Shown here: in pieces, positions 42,070 to 50,875 of the stretch
Layout of the letters: every line of letters begins with the position of its first letter
Numbering within the stretch: the stretch's first letter is position 1
NCBI GenBank assembly: GCA_963739975.1
Contig: CAVUCK010000003.1
Coordinates: forward strand, 1-64,000
Direction: 5' to 3'
Length of the DNA: 64,000 nt
DNA from: JALZMG01 sp963739975
Lineage (GTDB): Bacteria; Actinomycetota; Acidimicrobiia; Acidimicrobiales; Ilumatobacteraceae
Position numbers and translations under genes: made by a program
Notes under the pieces: generated by a model
Told to the model about the DNA's origin: nothing
The model's input: only the letters and a program-made list of their open reading frames with translations
The model's database searches: none

Positions 42070-42079
42070 AACCTATCGT
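42070..42079. promoter_or_regulatory. Bidirectional promoter sharing one TA step (amidase/menA)
   Basis: AACCTATCGT: plus -10 TATCGT (42074-42079, 7 nt to menA ATG 42087) and minus -10 TAGGTT (42075-42070, 8 nt to amidase ATG 42061) share the TA at 42074-42075. Confidence 0.6.
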
Positions 42080-42086
42080 CCAGCGG

Positions 42087-42962
42087 ATGCCAACCCAGTT
42101 GCGTGCCTTCCTCCTCGGCGCGCGGCCACGCACGCTGCCCGCCGCCGTCGTCCCGGTGGCCCTCGGCACGGGCGCCGCCGTCGGGGAGGGCGACGTCAGC
42201 TGGTGGCGAGTGCTGCTGGCGCTCGTCGTGAGCCTCTCCCTGCAGGTCGGCGTCAACTACGCCAACGACTACAGCGACGGGGTGCGGGGCACGGATGACC
42301 GCCGGGTCGGTCCGGTGCGCCTCGTCGCCTCCGGACTGGCCTCACCGGCGGCGGTCAAGCGGGCGGCGATCCTGGCGCTCGGCGTGGGTGCCGTCGCCGG
42401 CCTGGTGCTCGCCGCCACCACGTCCTGGTGGCTGCTGCTCGTCGGTGCCGCCTCGATCGTCGCCGCCTGGGGGTACACCGGCGGTCCTCGCCCCTACGGC
42501 TACATCGGGCTCGGCGAGGTGTTCGTCTTCGTGTTCTTCGGCCTCGTCGCCACCATCGGTACGACGTACGTGGCCGTCGGTCACGTCACCGGGCCGAGCA
42601 TCGTGATGGGCGCCGGAGCCGGCGCGCTGGCCTGCGCCCTGCTCGTCGTCAACAACCTGCGCGACATCCCGTCGGACACGGTCGCCGGCAAGCGCACCCT
42701 GGCAGTGCGGCTCGGCGACGAGCACACCAGGCAGGTGTACGAGGGGCTGCTGGCCCTGGCGTTCGTGCTGCTCGCCGTCACCGCGCTCTGGCGGGTGTGG
42801 GTCCTGCTCGGCGTCCTCGCCGCCCCGCTCGTCCTCGGCCCGGTGCGGGCGGTGCGCTCCGGCGCCCGTGGACCGGCCCTGATCCCGGTGCTCGGCGCGA
42901 CGGGTCGCCTGCAGCTGGCCTACGGGGCGCTGGCGACCCTCGGCCTGGTGATCAGCGGCTGA
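42087..42962 (+). CDS. menA: 1,4-dihydroxy-2-naphthoate polyprenyltransferase
   Basis: 291 residues, UbiA-fold membrane prenyltransferase with about eight helices. First Asp-rich motif NYANDYSDGVRGTDD and second motif NNLRDIPSDTVAGKRTLAVRLGD bind Mg-prenyl diphosphate. It attaches the isoprenoid tail to DHNA at the membrane in menaquinone synthesis. Leaderless ATG start. Its stop overlaps that of the convergent menH-like gene by 11 nt. Confidence 0.92.
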   Translation: MPTQLRAFLLGARPRTLPAAVVPVALGTGAAVGEGDVSWWRVLLALVVSLSLQVGVNYANDYSDGVRGTDDRRVGPVRLVASGLASPAAVKRAAILALGVGAVAGLVLAATTSWWLLLVGAASIVAAWGYTGGPRPYGYIGLGEVFVFVFFGLVATIGTTYVAVGHVTGPSIVMGAGAGALACALLVVNNLRDIPSDTVAGKRTLAVRLGDEHTRQVYEGLLALAFVLLAVTALWRVWVLLGVLAAPLVLGPVRAVRSGARGPALIPVLGATGRLQLAYGALATLGLVISG

Positions 42963-43701
42963 GCCAGCGACGCAGCAGGTCGACGAAGGCGTCCGGCCGC
43001 TCGAGGTGGACCGTGTGGCCGGCGCCCTCGACGACCTCCAGCTCGGCGCTCGGGATCCCGGCAGCCAGGCGCTCACCGACGCCGACGAACTTGGCGTCGA
43101 GAGCGCCGGCGACGACGAGGACGGGCTGCGCCAGCTCACCCAACCGATCCCACACGGGCTCCATGGACCCGGTGCCGGCGAGGCGCAGGCTCGATGACAG
43201 CCCGTCGACCGTGTTGCGTCGCCGGTCGTCCAGTCCGGGATCGGGGAGGCCGGCGAACAGCGGCTGGTCCACCCACCACCGCACGAACGCATCGACGCCG
43301 TCGCGCTCGATCCGCGCCGCCAGCTCGTCGTCGTGGCGACGTCGCGCGGCGCGCTCGTCCTCGTCCTCGAGGCCCGCCGTCGCACTGACCAGCACCAGGC
43401 GTTCGACGAGCGCCGGCTCGTCGAGGGCCAGCCGCAGGCACATCCGCCCGCCCATCGAGTAGCCGACGTACGTCGCCCGCCCGCCACCGGCGCCGATCAG
43501 CGCGGCTGCGCCTGGCACGTCCGCCCGCACCGAAGCCGAGTCGCCGTGGCCCGGGGCGTCGACGGCAACGACCTGGTGGTCGCCGGCCAGCGCGGCCGTG
43601 ACGGCGGCCCAGGATCGTCCCGTCTGGGTGAACCCGTGGACCAGGACGAGCCGGTCGCCATCCCCGGTGGCGGTGGTGGCGAGCTCCTCCTCAGCCGGCA
43701 C
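42952..43701 (-). CDS. Alpha/beta hydrolase, MenH-like
   Basis: 249 residues. LVLVHGFTQTGRSWAAV (oxyanion loop), DAPGHGDSA, YVGYSMGGRMCLRLAL (nucleophile Ser in GYSMGG), VSATAGLEDEDERAARR, and a late His in EGAGHTVHLERPD. HGFTQTG and SATAGLED are characteristic of MenH (SHCHC synthase) proteins. It would eliminate pyruvate in menaquinone synthesis. GTG 43701 overlaps the DsbA-like gene by 11 nt on the same strand. Confidence 0.75.
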   Translation of the reverse strand: MPAEEELATTATGDGDRLVLVHGFTQTGRSWAAVTAALAGDHQVVAVDAPGHGDSASVRADVPGAAALIGAGGGRATYVGYSMGGRMCLRLALDEPALVERLVLVSATAGLEDEDERAARRRHDDELAARIERDGVDAFVRWWVDQPLFAGLPDPGLDDRRRNTVDGLSSSLRLAGTGSMEPVWDRLGELAQPVLVVAGALDAKFVGVGERLAAGIPSAELEVVEGAGHTVHLERPDAFVDLLRRWLSR

Positions 43702-44347
43702 GTTCGGCCAGGCGGCGGATCACCTGGACGAAGACGTCCGGGTCCTGGGCGCCGGGGATCGAGAACCGTCGGTCGATCACGTACGTCGGGACGGCGGCGA
43801 TCCCGGCCTCGGCGGCGGCCGCCAGCTCGGCCTGCAGCTCGGCCAGCCCAGCGGTGCCGTCGAGGAGCTGGCGAGCCTCGTCGACGTCGAGCCCGGCGTC
43901 GCCGGCCGCCGTGGCGAGCAACTCGGGATCGCCGATGTCCTCGCCGTTGACGAAGTAGGCGGCCAGCAGCCGCTCCTTCAGCGCGGCCTGGGTGCCCGGC
44001 GGACCGTGCTCCAGGGCGTAGTCGAGCAGGCGGTGGGCGTCGCGGGTGTTGGCCCGGCGCGCCCGATCGAGGCGGAACTCGAGGCCCTCGCCGGCGGCGA
44101 CCGAGGTGATGTGGTCGATGATCGCCGTCGCCTGTTGCGGCCCACCGAACTTGCGGGCGTACGCCTCGGCCACCGGCATGGAGGTCCCCGGAGGTGCCGT
44201 GGGGTCGAGCTGGAAGGGCCGGAAGACCACGTCGAGCTCGTCGCTGAACGACTCATCGTCGGCCAGCCGTCGCTGCGCCGCCTCGAACCGTCGCTTGCCG
44301 ATGTAGCACCACGGGCAGACGACGTCGGACCAGACCTCGACCAGCAT
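43691..44347 (-). CDS. DsbA-family oxidoreductase (FrnE-like)
   Basis: 218 residues. Cys11-Pro-Trp-Cys14 in WSDVVCPWCYIGKRR, helical insert, and the cis-Pro loop GIAAVPTYVIDRRFSIPGAQ. FrnE-type proteins are cytoplasmic dithiol oxidoreductases or polyketide-associated isomerases. No signal peptide is present. ATG 44347 directly follows the LLM stop (TAGATG). Confidence 0.87.
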   Translation of the reverse strand: MLVEVWSDVVCPWCYIGKRRFEAAQRRLADDESFSDELDVVFRPFQLDPTAPPGTSMPVAEAYARKFGGPQQATAIIDHITSVAAGEGLEFRLDRARRANTRDAHRLLDYALEHGPPGTQAALKERLLAAYFVNGEDIGDPELLATAAGDAGLDVDEARQLLDGTAGLAELQAELAAAAEAGIAAVPTYVIDRRFSIPGAQDPDVFVQVIRRLAERAG

Positions 44348-45505
44348 CTACCCGGCACGCCCGGCGCGCTCCTCCTCGTAGGCGGCGATCGAGGTCAGCT
44401 GGGCGCCGAGCGTGGCATCGACCCAGCGGGTGCCGGCGCCGATGACCTTGTCGTAGCTGGTCTGCACCGGTGCCAGCTGGCCCGTGAAGTGCGGCATGAC
44501 CTCCTCGGCGAACAGCTCGTAGCTGCGCTTGGTCGCCGACCAGTTCGCCAGGTCCGCCCCGAGGAACAGGAAGGCGCCGAACCCGCCGGTCTTGTCGACC
44601 AGCCGTTCGAGCTGGGCGACGGCCATCTCGGGCGTCCCGATGACCATCCGGCCGGACTCGTTGGCCCAGTCGACGAAGTCGTCGTAGTCGCTCGGCGGCG
44701 GCGGGTCGTTGGGGTCGCCGATCGGGATGATGTGGCTCAGGTAGTCGAACACCCAGAGCAACCCGTATCGGCAGTTGGCCTTCGCCTGCTCCACGGTCTC
44801 GGCGAGGTGCATCGGGCCCATCAGCCGCCACTTGTCGCGATCGGCGGTGTGGCCGTTGAGGGCTGCCTCCTCCGTCCAGACGTTGAAGTTGTAGTCCAGG
44901 ACCCCGAACCCGGCCGGTTCGGTGGCGGCGATCGAGAGCATCCCGGTCCCGTAGCGGCCGGCCAGCTTGGAGCCCGACGGCGACACGCTGGAAGCCACGG
45001 CGACGTCGAAGTTGCTGTACGGGCGGATCTGCAGCACCGCCTCGTCGCACGTGAACCAGTCGGTCTTGGCCGTGACGGTCTCGCCCGCGAAGAGCCGCAT
45101 GATGACGTCGAACGCCTCCTCCATGCGCGGCCGCTGGTCCTGCGGGTCGATGCCGAGCATCGCCGCGTCCGACGTGAGCTGACCCGGCCCGGCGCCGAAC
45201 ATCATCCGGCCCTGCGTGAGGTGGTCGAGCATCACGATGCGGTCGGCGAGCACGAACGGGTGGTGGTAGGGCAGCGAGTTGACGCCCGTGCCCAGCTTGA
45301 TGTTCGTCGTGCGCTGGGCGGCGGCGGCGATGAACACCTCCGGGCTGGCGATCAGCTCCGACCCGGCCGAGTGGTGCTCGCCGACCCACGCCTCGGCGTA
45401 GCCCAGCTGGTCGAGCCACTGGACGAGCTCGAGGTCGCGGTGCAGGGCGAGCGTCGGGTTGAGGCCCGTCTTGTGCATCGGAGGCAGGAAGACCCCGAAG
45501 CGCAT
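44348..45505 (-). CDS. LLM-class flavin-dependent oxidoreductase (bacterial luciferase-like)
   Basis: 385 residues from ATG 45505: MRFGVFLPPMHKTGLNPTLAL, AEAWVGEHHSAGSELIASPEVF (EHH motif), LGTGVNSLPYHHPFVLADRIVMLDHLTQGRMMFGAGPGQL. The EHH and PYHHP motifs place it with luciferase alpha-like, limonene-monooxygenase-type members. The reading frame stays open upstream into an unrelated coiled-coil gene, so the true start (45505, or GTG 45535) is not certain. Confidence 0.83.
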   Translation of the reverse strand: MRFGVFLPPMHKTGLNPTLALHRDLELVQWLDQLGYAEAWVGEHHSAGSELIASPEVFIAAAAQRTTNIKLGTGVNSLPYHHPFVLADRIVMLDHLTQGRMMFGAGPGQLTSDAAMLGIDPQDQRPRMEEAFDVIMRLFAGETVTAKTDWFTCDEAVLQIRPYSNFDVAVASSVSPSGSKLAGRYGTGMLSIAATEPAGFGVLDYNFNVWTEEAALNGHTADRDKWRLMGPMHLAETVEQAKANCRYGLLWVFDYLSHIIPIGDPNDPPPPSDYDDFVDWANESGRMVIGTPEMAVAQLERLVDKTGGFGAFLFLGADLANWSATKRSYELFAEEVMPHFTGQLAPVQTSYDKVIGAGTRWVDATLGAQLTSIAAYEEERAGRAG

Positions 45506-45529
45506 CGGCGACGGGTGCGGCTGGAACGT

Positions 45530-46398
45530 CGGCACGGGGCGTTCGTACCACAGCCCCGGCGGTTTGACCGCTGACGGGAGCGCGTCGGGGCTGGCGTCGA
45601 GGGCCTCGGCGGCTGCGGCCCGTTCGGCCTCGGCCTGCTCGACGGCGGCGTTCGCCTCGTCGACTTCCGCCGCCGCATCCGCCCGCAGGCGCTCGGCGGC
45701 CTCGGCCGCCTCGACCGCCGCGGCGAGGTCCTCCTCGGCGCGCGTGGCGACGCGCCGGGCCCGCTTGAGGTCTCGCTCGGCGTCGGCCAGGGCGCGCATC
45801 AGTCGCCGCCGCTCGGCCGCCGTCGGTGCCGGCGGATCGGGGGCTTGCGGCCGGTTTGTCGGCGCTGGCGGCCTTGCTTGCCGCCCGCGGCACGTGCGGG
45901 ACGGGGCGCGGACGCGGCGGCGAGGCCGGCGAGCAGGTGGCTGTCGGCGGCCTACCCGGTCCCGACCGTGCCGTTGCGCAGGCGCTCGACGGCCGCGGCG
46001 CTGCCGGCGATCTCGGCGAGCTGGGCCATCAGCGCCGGCAGGTCACCTTTGGCCGCCTCCGCCTGCAGCGCGGCATTCGCCGGCGTTGCCACCGCCGTCG
46101 TGCGCTGGCGGAGGTCCTGCAGTGCCGAGCGGATCTCGACCGGCCGGCCGTCGACCGCAGCGTCCTGGGCGTCGCGCACCGCCGCCGCCGCCTCGGCGAA
46201 GGCGGCGATCTCGTCGGGATGCGATCCCGACGTGACATTGAGGGCCCACTCGGACCAGGCTGGGCGGCGGATGGCTGCCACCGTTGCCGCCGACTCGCGG
46301 TCCTTCTCGGCGCGCAGCGCCTTGACCAGGGCGTTGCGGGCGGCCACGAACCCTGGGGGTGGGGTGGAGAGCAGCGAGCGGAGGGCGGCGGGGTCCAG
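45530..46398 (-). pseudogene. Coiled-coil hypothetical protein, disrupted
   Basis: A conserved actinobacterial-type hypothetical. The N-terminal part LRSLLSTPPPGFVAARNALVK to LRNGTVGTG ends at TAG 45952-45954. The same frame beyond the stop still reads plausibly (HLLAGLAAASAPRPARAAGG). A Pro/Ala linker and a long coiled coil (ALADAERDLKRARRVATRAE ... AVEQAEAERAAAAEALDA) continue in another frame and run without stop into the LLM gene. The start seems to be CTG 46398, 7 nt after TACCGT (46406-46411). Stop plus frameshift suggest decay or sequence error. Function unknown. Confidence 0.5.
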
Positions 46399-46405
46399 AA
46401 CAGCG

Positions 46406-46411
46406 ACGGTA
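46406..46411 (-). promoter_or_regulatory. -10 box of coiled-coil gene
   Basis: TACCGT on the minus strand; 7 nt later is a CTG, the only candidate start at the leaderless position. Confidence 0.4.
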
Positions 46412-46455
46412 GCTGGGGTTCGGCGAGGGGAGCCCGACGGGTATCGGGCACGGCG

Positions 46456-46755
46456 ATGATCGAGCGGGTGTCCCACGACGACGGGGTGGTCGAGTTGCGC
46501 TTCGTGCTGCCCGCCCACCATCCCGCCCGCCCGATCGGCGTGGCCGGCGACTTCAACGATTGGGACTGGAACCGGACCTTGCTCGAGGCGCACGGTGAGC
46601 ACCTCGAGGCGAGCGTGGAGGTGGAACGGGGCCGTACGTACCAGTTCCGGTATCGCGGCGGCGATCAAACGTGGTTCAACGACGACCAGGCCGACGACTA
46701 CGTGCCCAACGAGTTCGGCGGCGTCAACTGCCTGATCGACCTCTCCGCCAACTGA
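46456..46755 (+). CDS. Isoamylase-early-set/CBM48-like carbohydrate-binding protein
   Basis: 99 residues. VELRFVLPAHHPARPIGVAGDFNDWDWNRTLLE and GRTYQFRYRGGDQTWFNDDQADDYVPNEFGGVN match the AMPK-beta/CBM48 glycogen-binding fold (GDFNxW and the Y-F/Y-N-D-ADxYVxNxFG motif). It stands alone without a catalytic domain, possibly regulating glycogen enzymes. ATG 46456 lies 8 nt after TATCGG (46442-46447). Confidence 0.82.
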   Translation: MIERVSHDDGVVELRFVLPAHHPARPIGVAGDFNDWDWNRTLLEAHGEHLEASVEVERGRTYQFRYRGGDQTWFNDDQADDYVPNEFGGVNCLIDLSAN

Positions 46756-46823
46756 ACGCGTTCGCGCACTGACGGTCGCCCGGCCGCGCGCCAGCGAACA
46801 AACGCGGTGACGGGGGTGGGCCG

Positions 46824-46829
46824 TATCGT
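46824..46829 (+). promoter_or_regulatory. -10 box of menD (leaderless)
   Basis: TATCGT with 7 nt to GTG 46837. Confidence 0.55.
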
Positions 46830-46836
46830 CCGGGCG

Positions 46837-48474
46837 GTGTCCGGTGCCGGCGGCGACGCCCAGGCCACGTTCTGCGCCACGCTCGTCGACGAGTGGGTCG
46901 ATCGGGGTGTGCGTCACGCCGTCGTCGCACCTGGTTCGCGCAGCACGCCGATGGTGCTGGCCCTCGCCGACCGGTTGCCGATCACGGTCGTCCACGACGA
47001 ACGGGTCGCCGGGTTCGTCGGGCTCGGGCTGGGGCTCAGCGGCACGCCGGCGGTGGTGCTGACGACCAGCGGCACGGCAGCGGCCAATCTCGCTCCGGCC
47101 GTCGTCGAGGCGGGGTTGTCGGCGGTCCCGATGATCGTCGTCACCGCCGATCGGCCGCCCGAGCTGCGCGACGTCGGCGCACCGCAGACGATCGACCAGA
47201 CCCACCTGTTCGGGCGGGCGGTGCGGTGGTTCCACGATCCGGGTGTGCCGGACGCCGAGCGCGCCGCCACGTGGCGCTCGCTCGCCGCCCGGGTTCTCGA
47301 CGCTGCGGCCGACGGCCCGGCGCACCTCAACCTGCCGTTCCGGGACCCGCTCGCCGGAGCGCCCGGACCGCTGCCGCCGTCTCGTCCTCGGCGCGCCCCC
47401 GCAAGGCCGGTCGCCGGCGCGGAGGCTCCGGTGGGCCCGACGGAGCGGGGCGTCATCTTGGCCGGCGGTCGCAGCGGCGTCGCGCCGGCGAGGGTCGCCG
47501 CGCTGGCCGCGGCGACCGGCTGGCCGGTCCTCGCCGATCCGACGTCCGGCGCTCGCCACCTCGAGGGCACGATCACCAGTGCCGACAGCTTGCTGCGCCA
47601 CGCTGGGTTCGCCGCCGACATGCGTCCAGACGTGATCGTGCGGCTCGGTCGACCGGCGGCGTCGAAGGTGCTCGCCCAGTGGGTCGGTGCCGCCGCCAGC
47701 GCCGGCGCTGTGCTCGTGCAGGTCGGCGGTCCGTCGACCATCGACCCGGACCACCAGGTGGCGATCACGATGCGCGCCGACGAGCTCGATCCGACCGGGT
47801 GGGACGGCGGTGCGGACCAGTCGTGGCGCGACCGGTGGATCGCCGCCGACCGTGCCGCCGAGGCGGCGATCGACGCCGTGCTCGCCGATCAGCAGCGATT
47901 GACCGAACCGGCGGCCGCCCGCACCGTGGCCCGGTGGTTGCCCGCCGACGCGGAGCTGGTCGTGGCGTCGTCCATGCCGGTGCGCGACCTGGAGTGGTTC
48001 GGCGGACCGTGGGCCCGAGCGCACGCCAACCGCGGCGCCAACGGCATCGACGGTGTCGTGTCGACGGCGCTCGGCGTGGCGATCGGCGGCACCACGACCG
48101 TGGCGCTGGTCGGTGACGTGGCGCTGCTCCACGACGGCGGCGCCCTGACGGCGCTGACCGAGCGCCGCGCCGACTTGCGGATCGTGGTCGTCGACAACGA
48201 CGGGGGCGGGATCTTCTCGTTCCTCCCGCAGGCCGACGTGCTCCCTGGCGACCGGTTCGAGCAGCTGTTCGGCACGCCGCACGGGACGGACCTCGTTGCG
48301 CTGGCCCGCGCCCACCACCTCGATGCGGTGGACGTCGTGACGGCCGACGATCTGACTGCTCGCCTCGACGTCCGCGGCCCGACCGTCACGAGGGTGGCCA
48401 CGGACCGAGCGGCCAACGTGGCGCTTCACGCCGAGCTGCACGCCGCCGTTGCCGCTGCGGTGGACGGGATTTGA
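46837..48474 (+). CDS. menD: 2-succinyl-5-enolpyruvyl-6-hydroxy-3-cyclohexene-1-carboxylate synthase
   Basis: 545 residues, intact. QATFCATLVDEWVDRGVRHAVVAPGSRSTPM, VHDERVAGFVGLGLGLSG (catalytic Glu) and TSGTAAANLAPAVVEA are MenD signatures. The C-terminal TPP-Mg motif is GDVALLHDGGAL followed by DNDGGGIFSFLP. It condenses isochorismate with 2-oxoglutarate (ThDP, Mg2+) in menaquinone synthesis. Start GTG 46837 is fixed by the leaderless -10; an in-frame GTG at 46807 is less likely. Confidence 0.93.
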   Translation: MSGAGGDAQATFCATLVDEWVDRGVRHAVVAPGSRSTPMVLALADRLPITVVHDERVAGFVGLGLGLSGTPAVVLTTSGTAAANLAPAVVEAGLSAVPMIVVTADRPPELRDVGAPQTIDQTHLFGRAVRWFHDPGVPDAERAATWRSLAARVLDAAADGPAHLNLPFRDPLAGAPGPLPPSRPRRAPARPVAGAEAPVGPTERGVILAGGRSGVAPARVAALAAATGWPVLADPTSGARHLEGTITSADSLLRHAGFAADMRPDVIVRLGRPAASKVLAQWVGAAASAGAVLVQVGGPSTIDPDHQVAITMRADELDPTGWDGGADQSWRDRWIAADRAAEAAIDAVLADQQRLTEPAAARTVARWLPADAELVVASSMPVRDLEWFGGPWARAHANRGANGIDGVVSTALGVAIGGTTTVALVGDVALLHDGGALTALTERRADLRIVVVDNDGGGIFSFLPQADVLPGDRFEQLFGTPHGTDLVALARAHHLDAVDVVTADDLTARLDVRGPTVTRVATDRAANVALHAELHAAVAAAVDGI

Positions 48475-48500
48475 CTCCGGGAACGGGCCGGGCCCTTGAC

Positions 48501-48506
48501 AAGACT
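48501..48506 (+). promoter_or_regulatory. -10 box of hypothetical gene (leaderless)
   Basis: AAGACT with 6 nt to GTG 48513. Confidence 0.35.
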
Positions 48507-48512
48507 GGGCCG

Positions 48513-48977
48513 GTGCGCCCCGCCGCTACGCCCACGCTGACGGTGACGTTCCACAAGGTCGACGGGCGTTCACCGCACGCCTGGTGGGAAGCGGTGCGCA
48601 CGACGCGCGGGCGCGTGACCGGTGGCTACATGCCGATCGGTCGGGGTCGGATCCCGCACGACCTCGGCCACCTGGTCACCGAGTCACAGCTCGGCATCAC
48701 CGACGGGTTCTGGGGACTGCTCGCCCGTGGTGCCACGTTCGACCATGGGACCCAGCAGCGGCGCACCAAGCCGGGCCGCCAGCTGATCCGCGACCACCGG
48801 GCCGCGCTGGTCGCCGCCGAGGAGCTCGGGAACCGCCACCACTTCGCGTGGGCGCGCGGCCGGCCCACGCCGATCGGGCCGACGTTCGACCGCCTGGCCG
48901 CCCGGTGGGAGGCCCTGCCGGACGGCGGGACGCTGACCATCCGTTGGCCGTCGCTCGACGTCGTGGCTACGGCCTGA
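48513..48977 (+). CDS. Hypothetical protein, 154 aa
   Basis: Reads LTVTFHKVDGRSPHAWWEAVR, GRVTGGYMPIGRGRIPHDLGHLVTESQLGITDGFWGLLARGATF and a C-terminal FDRLAARWEALPDGGTLTIRWP. It is soluble and basic, with several conserved-looking His/Asp (PHDLGH). I do not recognise a named family, though similar short proteins are common in actinobacteria. Its stop overlaps menF (convergent) by 11 nt. Confidence 0.65.
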   Translation: MRPAATPTLTVTFHKVDGRSPHAWWEAVRTTRGRVTGGYMPIGRGRIPHDLGHLVTESQLGITDGFWGLLARGATFDHGTQQRRTKPGRQLIRDHRAALVAAEELGNRHHFAWARGRPTPIGPTFDRLAARWEALPDGGTLTIRWPSLDVVATA

Positions 48978-50136
48978 TCAGCGCCGACAGCATCGCCTGG
49001 AACTTGGCTTGCGTCTCGGCCAGCTCGGCGAGCGGGTCGCTGTCGGCGACGATGCCGCCGCCGGCGTGCAGTCGGGCGCAGCACCGATCGGCGGTCAGCT
49101 CGGCGCAGCGGATGGCCACGGCCCACGTGCCGCTGCCGCGCCCATCGACCCAGCCGACGGCCCCGCCGTAGCGGCTGCGATCGACCTCCTCGACGTCGGC
49201 GATCAGCCGGAGGGCGGCGTCGGTCGGGTGACCGCCGAGGGCCGGGGTGGGGGACAGGGCGCGCACCAGCTCGACCACGTTGGGCGGCGGCGCGGACAGC
49301 CGTCCCTCGATGCGGGTGCCGAGGTGCTGCACGTTGGCCACCGTGACGATCGAGGGATCTGGCTCCCAGTCGAGGAAGCTGCACCAGGGCAGCAGCGTGT
49401 CGTGGATCACGTCGATGACGACCCGGTGCTCGACCTGGTCCTTGGTGCTGGCGACGAGCTGCTCGGCGATCGCCGCGTCGAGATCGACGTCGCCTGTCCG
49501 CGGGGCCGTGCCGGCCAGCGGGTGCGAGCGGACGTCACGATCGTCGACCTCGACCAGCAGTTCGGGGGAGGCACCGATGAAGCCGTCGAGCGCGAACCGG
49601 TAGCTCGACCCGAACGTGTCGCGCAGGCGACGCAACACGCCGTGCTGCCCGATCGGGTGGTCGGCTTCGACGACGATCTCGCGAGCGATGACGGCCTTCG
49701 TGAGGCGCCGGTCGCGCACCGCCTGGCGGGCGGCCTCGACGGCGCGCAGGTACGTCTCGATGGGCGTGACCGGCCGGATGACGTAGCCCGCTGCGGCCGG
49801 TGCCGGGTCGCCGGCCGGCGGCACGTCGTCGGGCGCGCCATCCACCGCCACGACCCACGTGTCACCGCCGGCCGATCGGCGCACCGTCGTGGCCGGGATC
49901 ACCATCTCGCCGGGACGACCGGGGACGAACGGCAACCCACCGACGGCGACCGGACCGACGTCACCGTCGCCGACCTCGATCGCCGCCAGCACGGCGGGCG
50001 CCTCGTCGACGGGTCCTCGCCACGCCACGCCCCGGCCGGCGATCCCGGTGTCGTTGCGCACGAACAGGTAGCCGTCGTCGCCGGCGACGTCCTCCAGCGC
50101 GATGGGCGTCGACAGGCGGCGGCTGACGGCGCGCAT
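48967..50136 (-). CDS. menF: Isochorismate synthase (MenF)
   Basis: 389 residues of the chorismate-utilising family: LTKAVIAREIVVEADHPI, FALDGFIGASPELLVEVDDRDVRSHPLAGTAPR, STKDQVEHRVVIDVIHDTL, LSPTPALGGHPTDAAL and YGGAVGWVDGRGSGTWAVAIR. The PxAGTAPR and LHPTPAxGG-type motifs fit isochorismate synthases. First committed step of menaquinone synthesis. ATG 50136 overlaps the menG stop (ATGA). Confidence 0.9.
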   Translation of the reverse strand: MRAVSRRLSTPIALEDVAGDDGYLFVRNDTGIAGRGVAWRGPVDEAPAVLAAIEVGDGDVGPVAVGGLPFVPGRPGEMVIPATTVRRSAGGDTWVVAVDGAPDDVPPAGDPAPAAAGYVIRPVTPIETYLRAVEAARQAVRDRRLTKAVIAREIVVEADHPIGQHGVLRRLRDTFGSSYRFALDGFIGASPELLVEVDDRDVRSHPLAGTAPRTGDVDLDAAIAEQLVASTKDQVEHRVVIDVIHDTLLPWCSFLDWEPDPSIVTVANVQHLGTRIEGRLSAPPPNVVELVRALSPTPALGGHPTDAALRLIADVEEVDRSRYGGAVGWVDGRGSGTWAVAIRCAELTADRCCARLHAGGGIVADSDPLAELAETQAKFQAMLSALIRP

Positions 50137-50840
50137 CAGCGGGTGGCGGTGAGCAGTTGGGTGATGCCGCCGCTGAGCTCGGCGTGGGCGACCGACCCGA
50201 AGCCGGCGCGCTCCGCCATCGCCACCAGCCCGGCCGGCGGCGGGAGGTAGGCGACGCTGCGCGGCAGGTAGCGGTAGGCCGCGGGGTCCGACAGCCAGCC
50301 GCCGATACAGGGCACGACGCGCCCGAAGTAGACGCCGTGACCCCAGCGAACGATGCGGTTCCGCGGAGTGCCGACGTCGAGCAGGGCGATCCGCCCGCCA
50401 GGGCGCACGACCCGGGCCAGTTCGGTGACGAAGCGCTCGAGATCGACGAGGTTGCGCAGCGCGAAGCCGCACGTGACGCCGTCGGCGGCCGCGTCGGCCA
50501 GCGGGAGGCGGAGGATGTCGGCCTGCAGGCGGGGCGCACCGCTGCGGTCGGCGCGCAGCATGCCCAGGCTGAGATCGACCGAGATGGGGACGTGCCCGGC
50601 CCGCTCGAGGTCGATGCACAGGTCGCCGGTGCCGCTGGCCAGGTCGAGCACGCGGCTGCCGGCCGGCAGCCGGAGCTCGCGGACCGCCCGCCGCCTCCAG
50701 CGCACGTCGAGGCGGAACGTCATGATCCGGTTGACCAGGTCGTAGCGCGGCGCGATGGCGTCGAACATCTCGCGCACCGCGGCCTGCTTCTCCTCGCCTT
50801 CGGGAAGGGTCGTGCGATCCCAGCGCGCCGGCGCGGTCAT
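50136..50840 (-). CDS. menG: Demethylmenaquinone methyltransferase
   Basis: 234 residues. FDAIAPRYDLVNRIMTFRLDVRWRR, VLDLASGTGDLCIDLERAG (SAM motif I) and GVTCGFALRNLVDLERFVTELARVVRPGGRIALLDVG are UbiE/MenG signatures. It methylates demethylmenaquinone with SAM, the last step of the pathway. ATG 50840 lies 8 nt after TAGCCT (50849-50854), suggesting a leaderless menG-menF transcript. Confidence 0.92.
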   Translation of the reverse strand: MTAPARWDRTTLPEGEEKQAAVREMFDAIAPRYDLVNRIMTFRLDVRWRRRAVRELRLPAGSRVLDLASGTGDLCIDLERAGHVPISVDLSLGMLRADRSGAPRLQADILRLPLADAAADGVTCGFALRNLVDLERFVTELARVVRPGGRIALLDVGTPRNRIVRWGHGVYFGRVVPCIGGWLSDPAAYRYLPRSVAYLPPPAGLVAMAERAGFGSVAHAELSGGITQLLTATR

Positions 50841-50848
50841 CGCCGCCG

Positions 50849-50854
50849 AGGCTA
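50849..50854 (-). promoter_or_regulatory. -10 box of menG-menF (leaderless)
   Basis: TAGCCT on the minus strand with 8 nt to ATG 50840. Confidence 0.45.
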
Positions 50855-50875
50855 CGGCCGCGTGCGGCCGGGCGG

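Noticed and set aside
43598..45574. Long plus-strand frame opposite the DsbA and LLM genes
   Set aside because: Composition is that of a GC-shadow frame and both minus-strand genes have clear family motifs.
45952..48441. Minus-strand reading frame opposite menD
   Set aside because: Most of it is antisense to an intact menD; only its last part (45952-46398) is a plausible coding segment, annotated separately.
48496..48501. TTGACA as a -35 box for the gene at 48513
   Set aside because: It overlaps the proposed -10 (48501-48506) instead of lying ~17 bp upstream, so it cannot serve that promoter.
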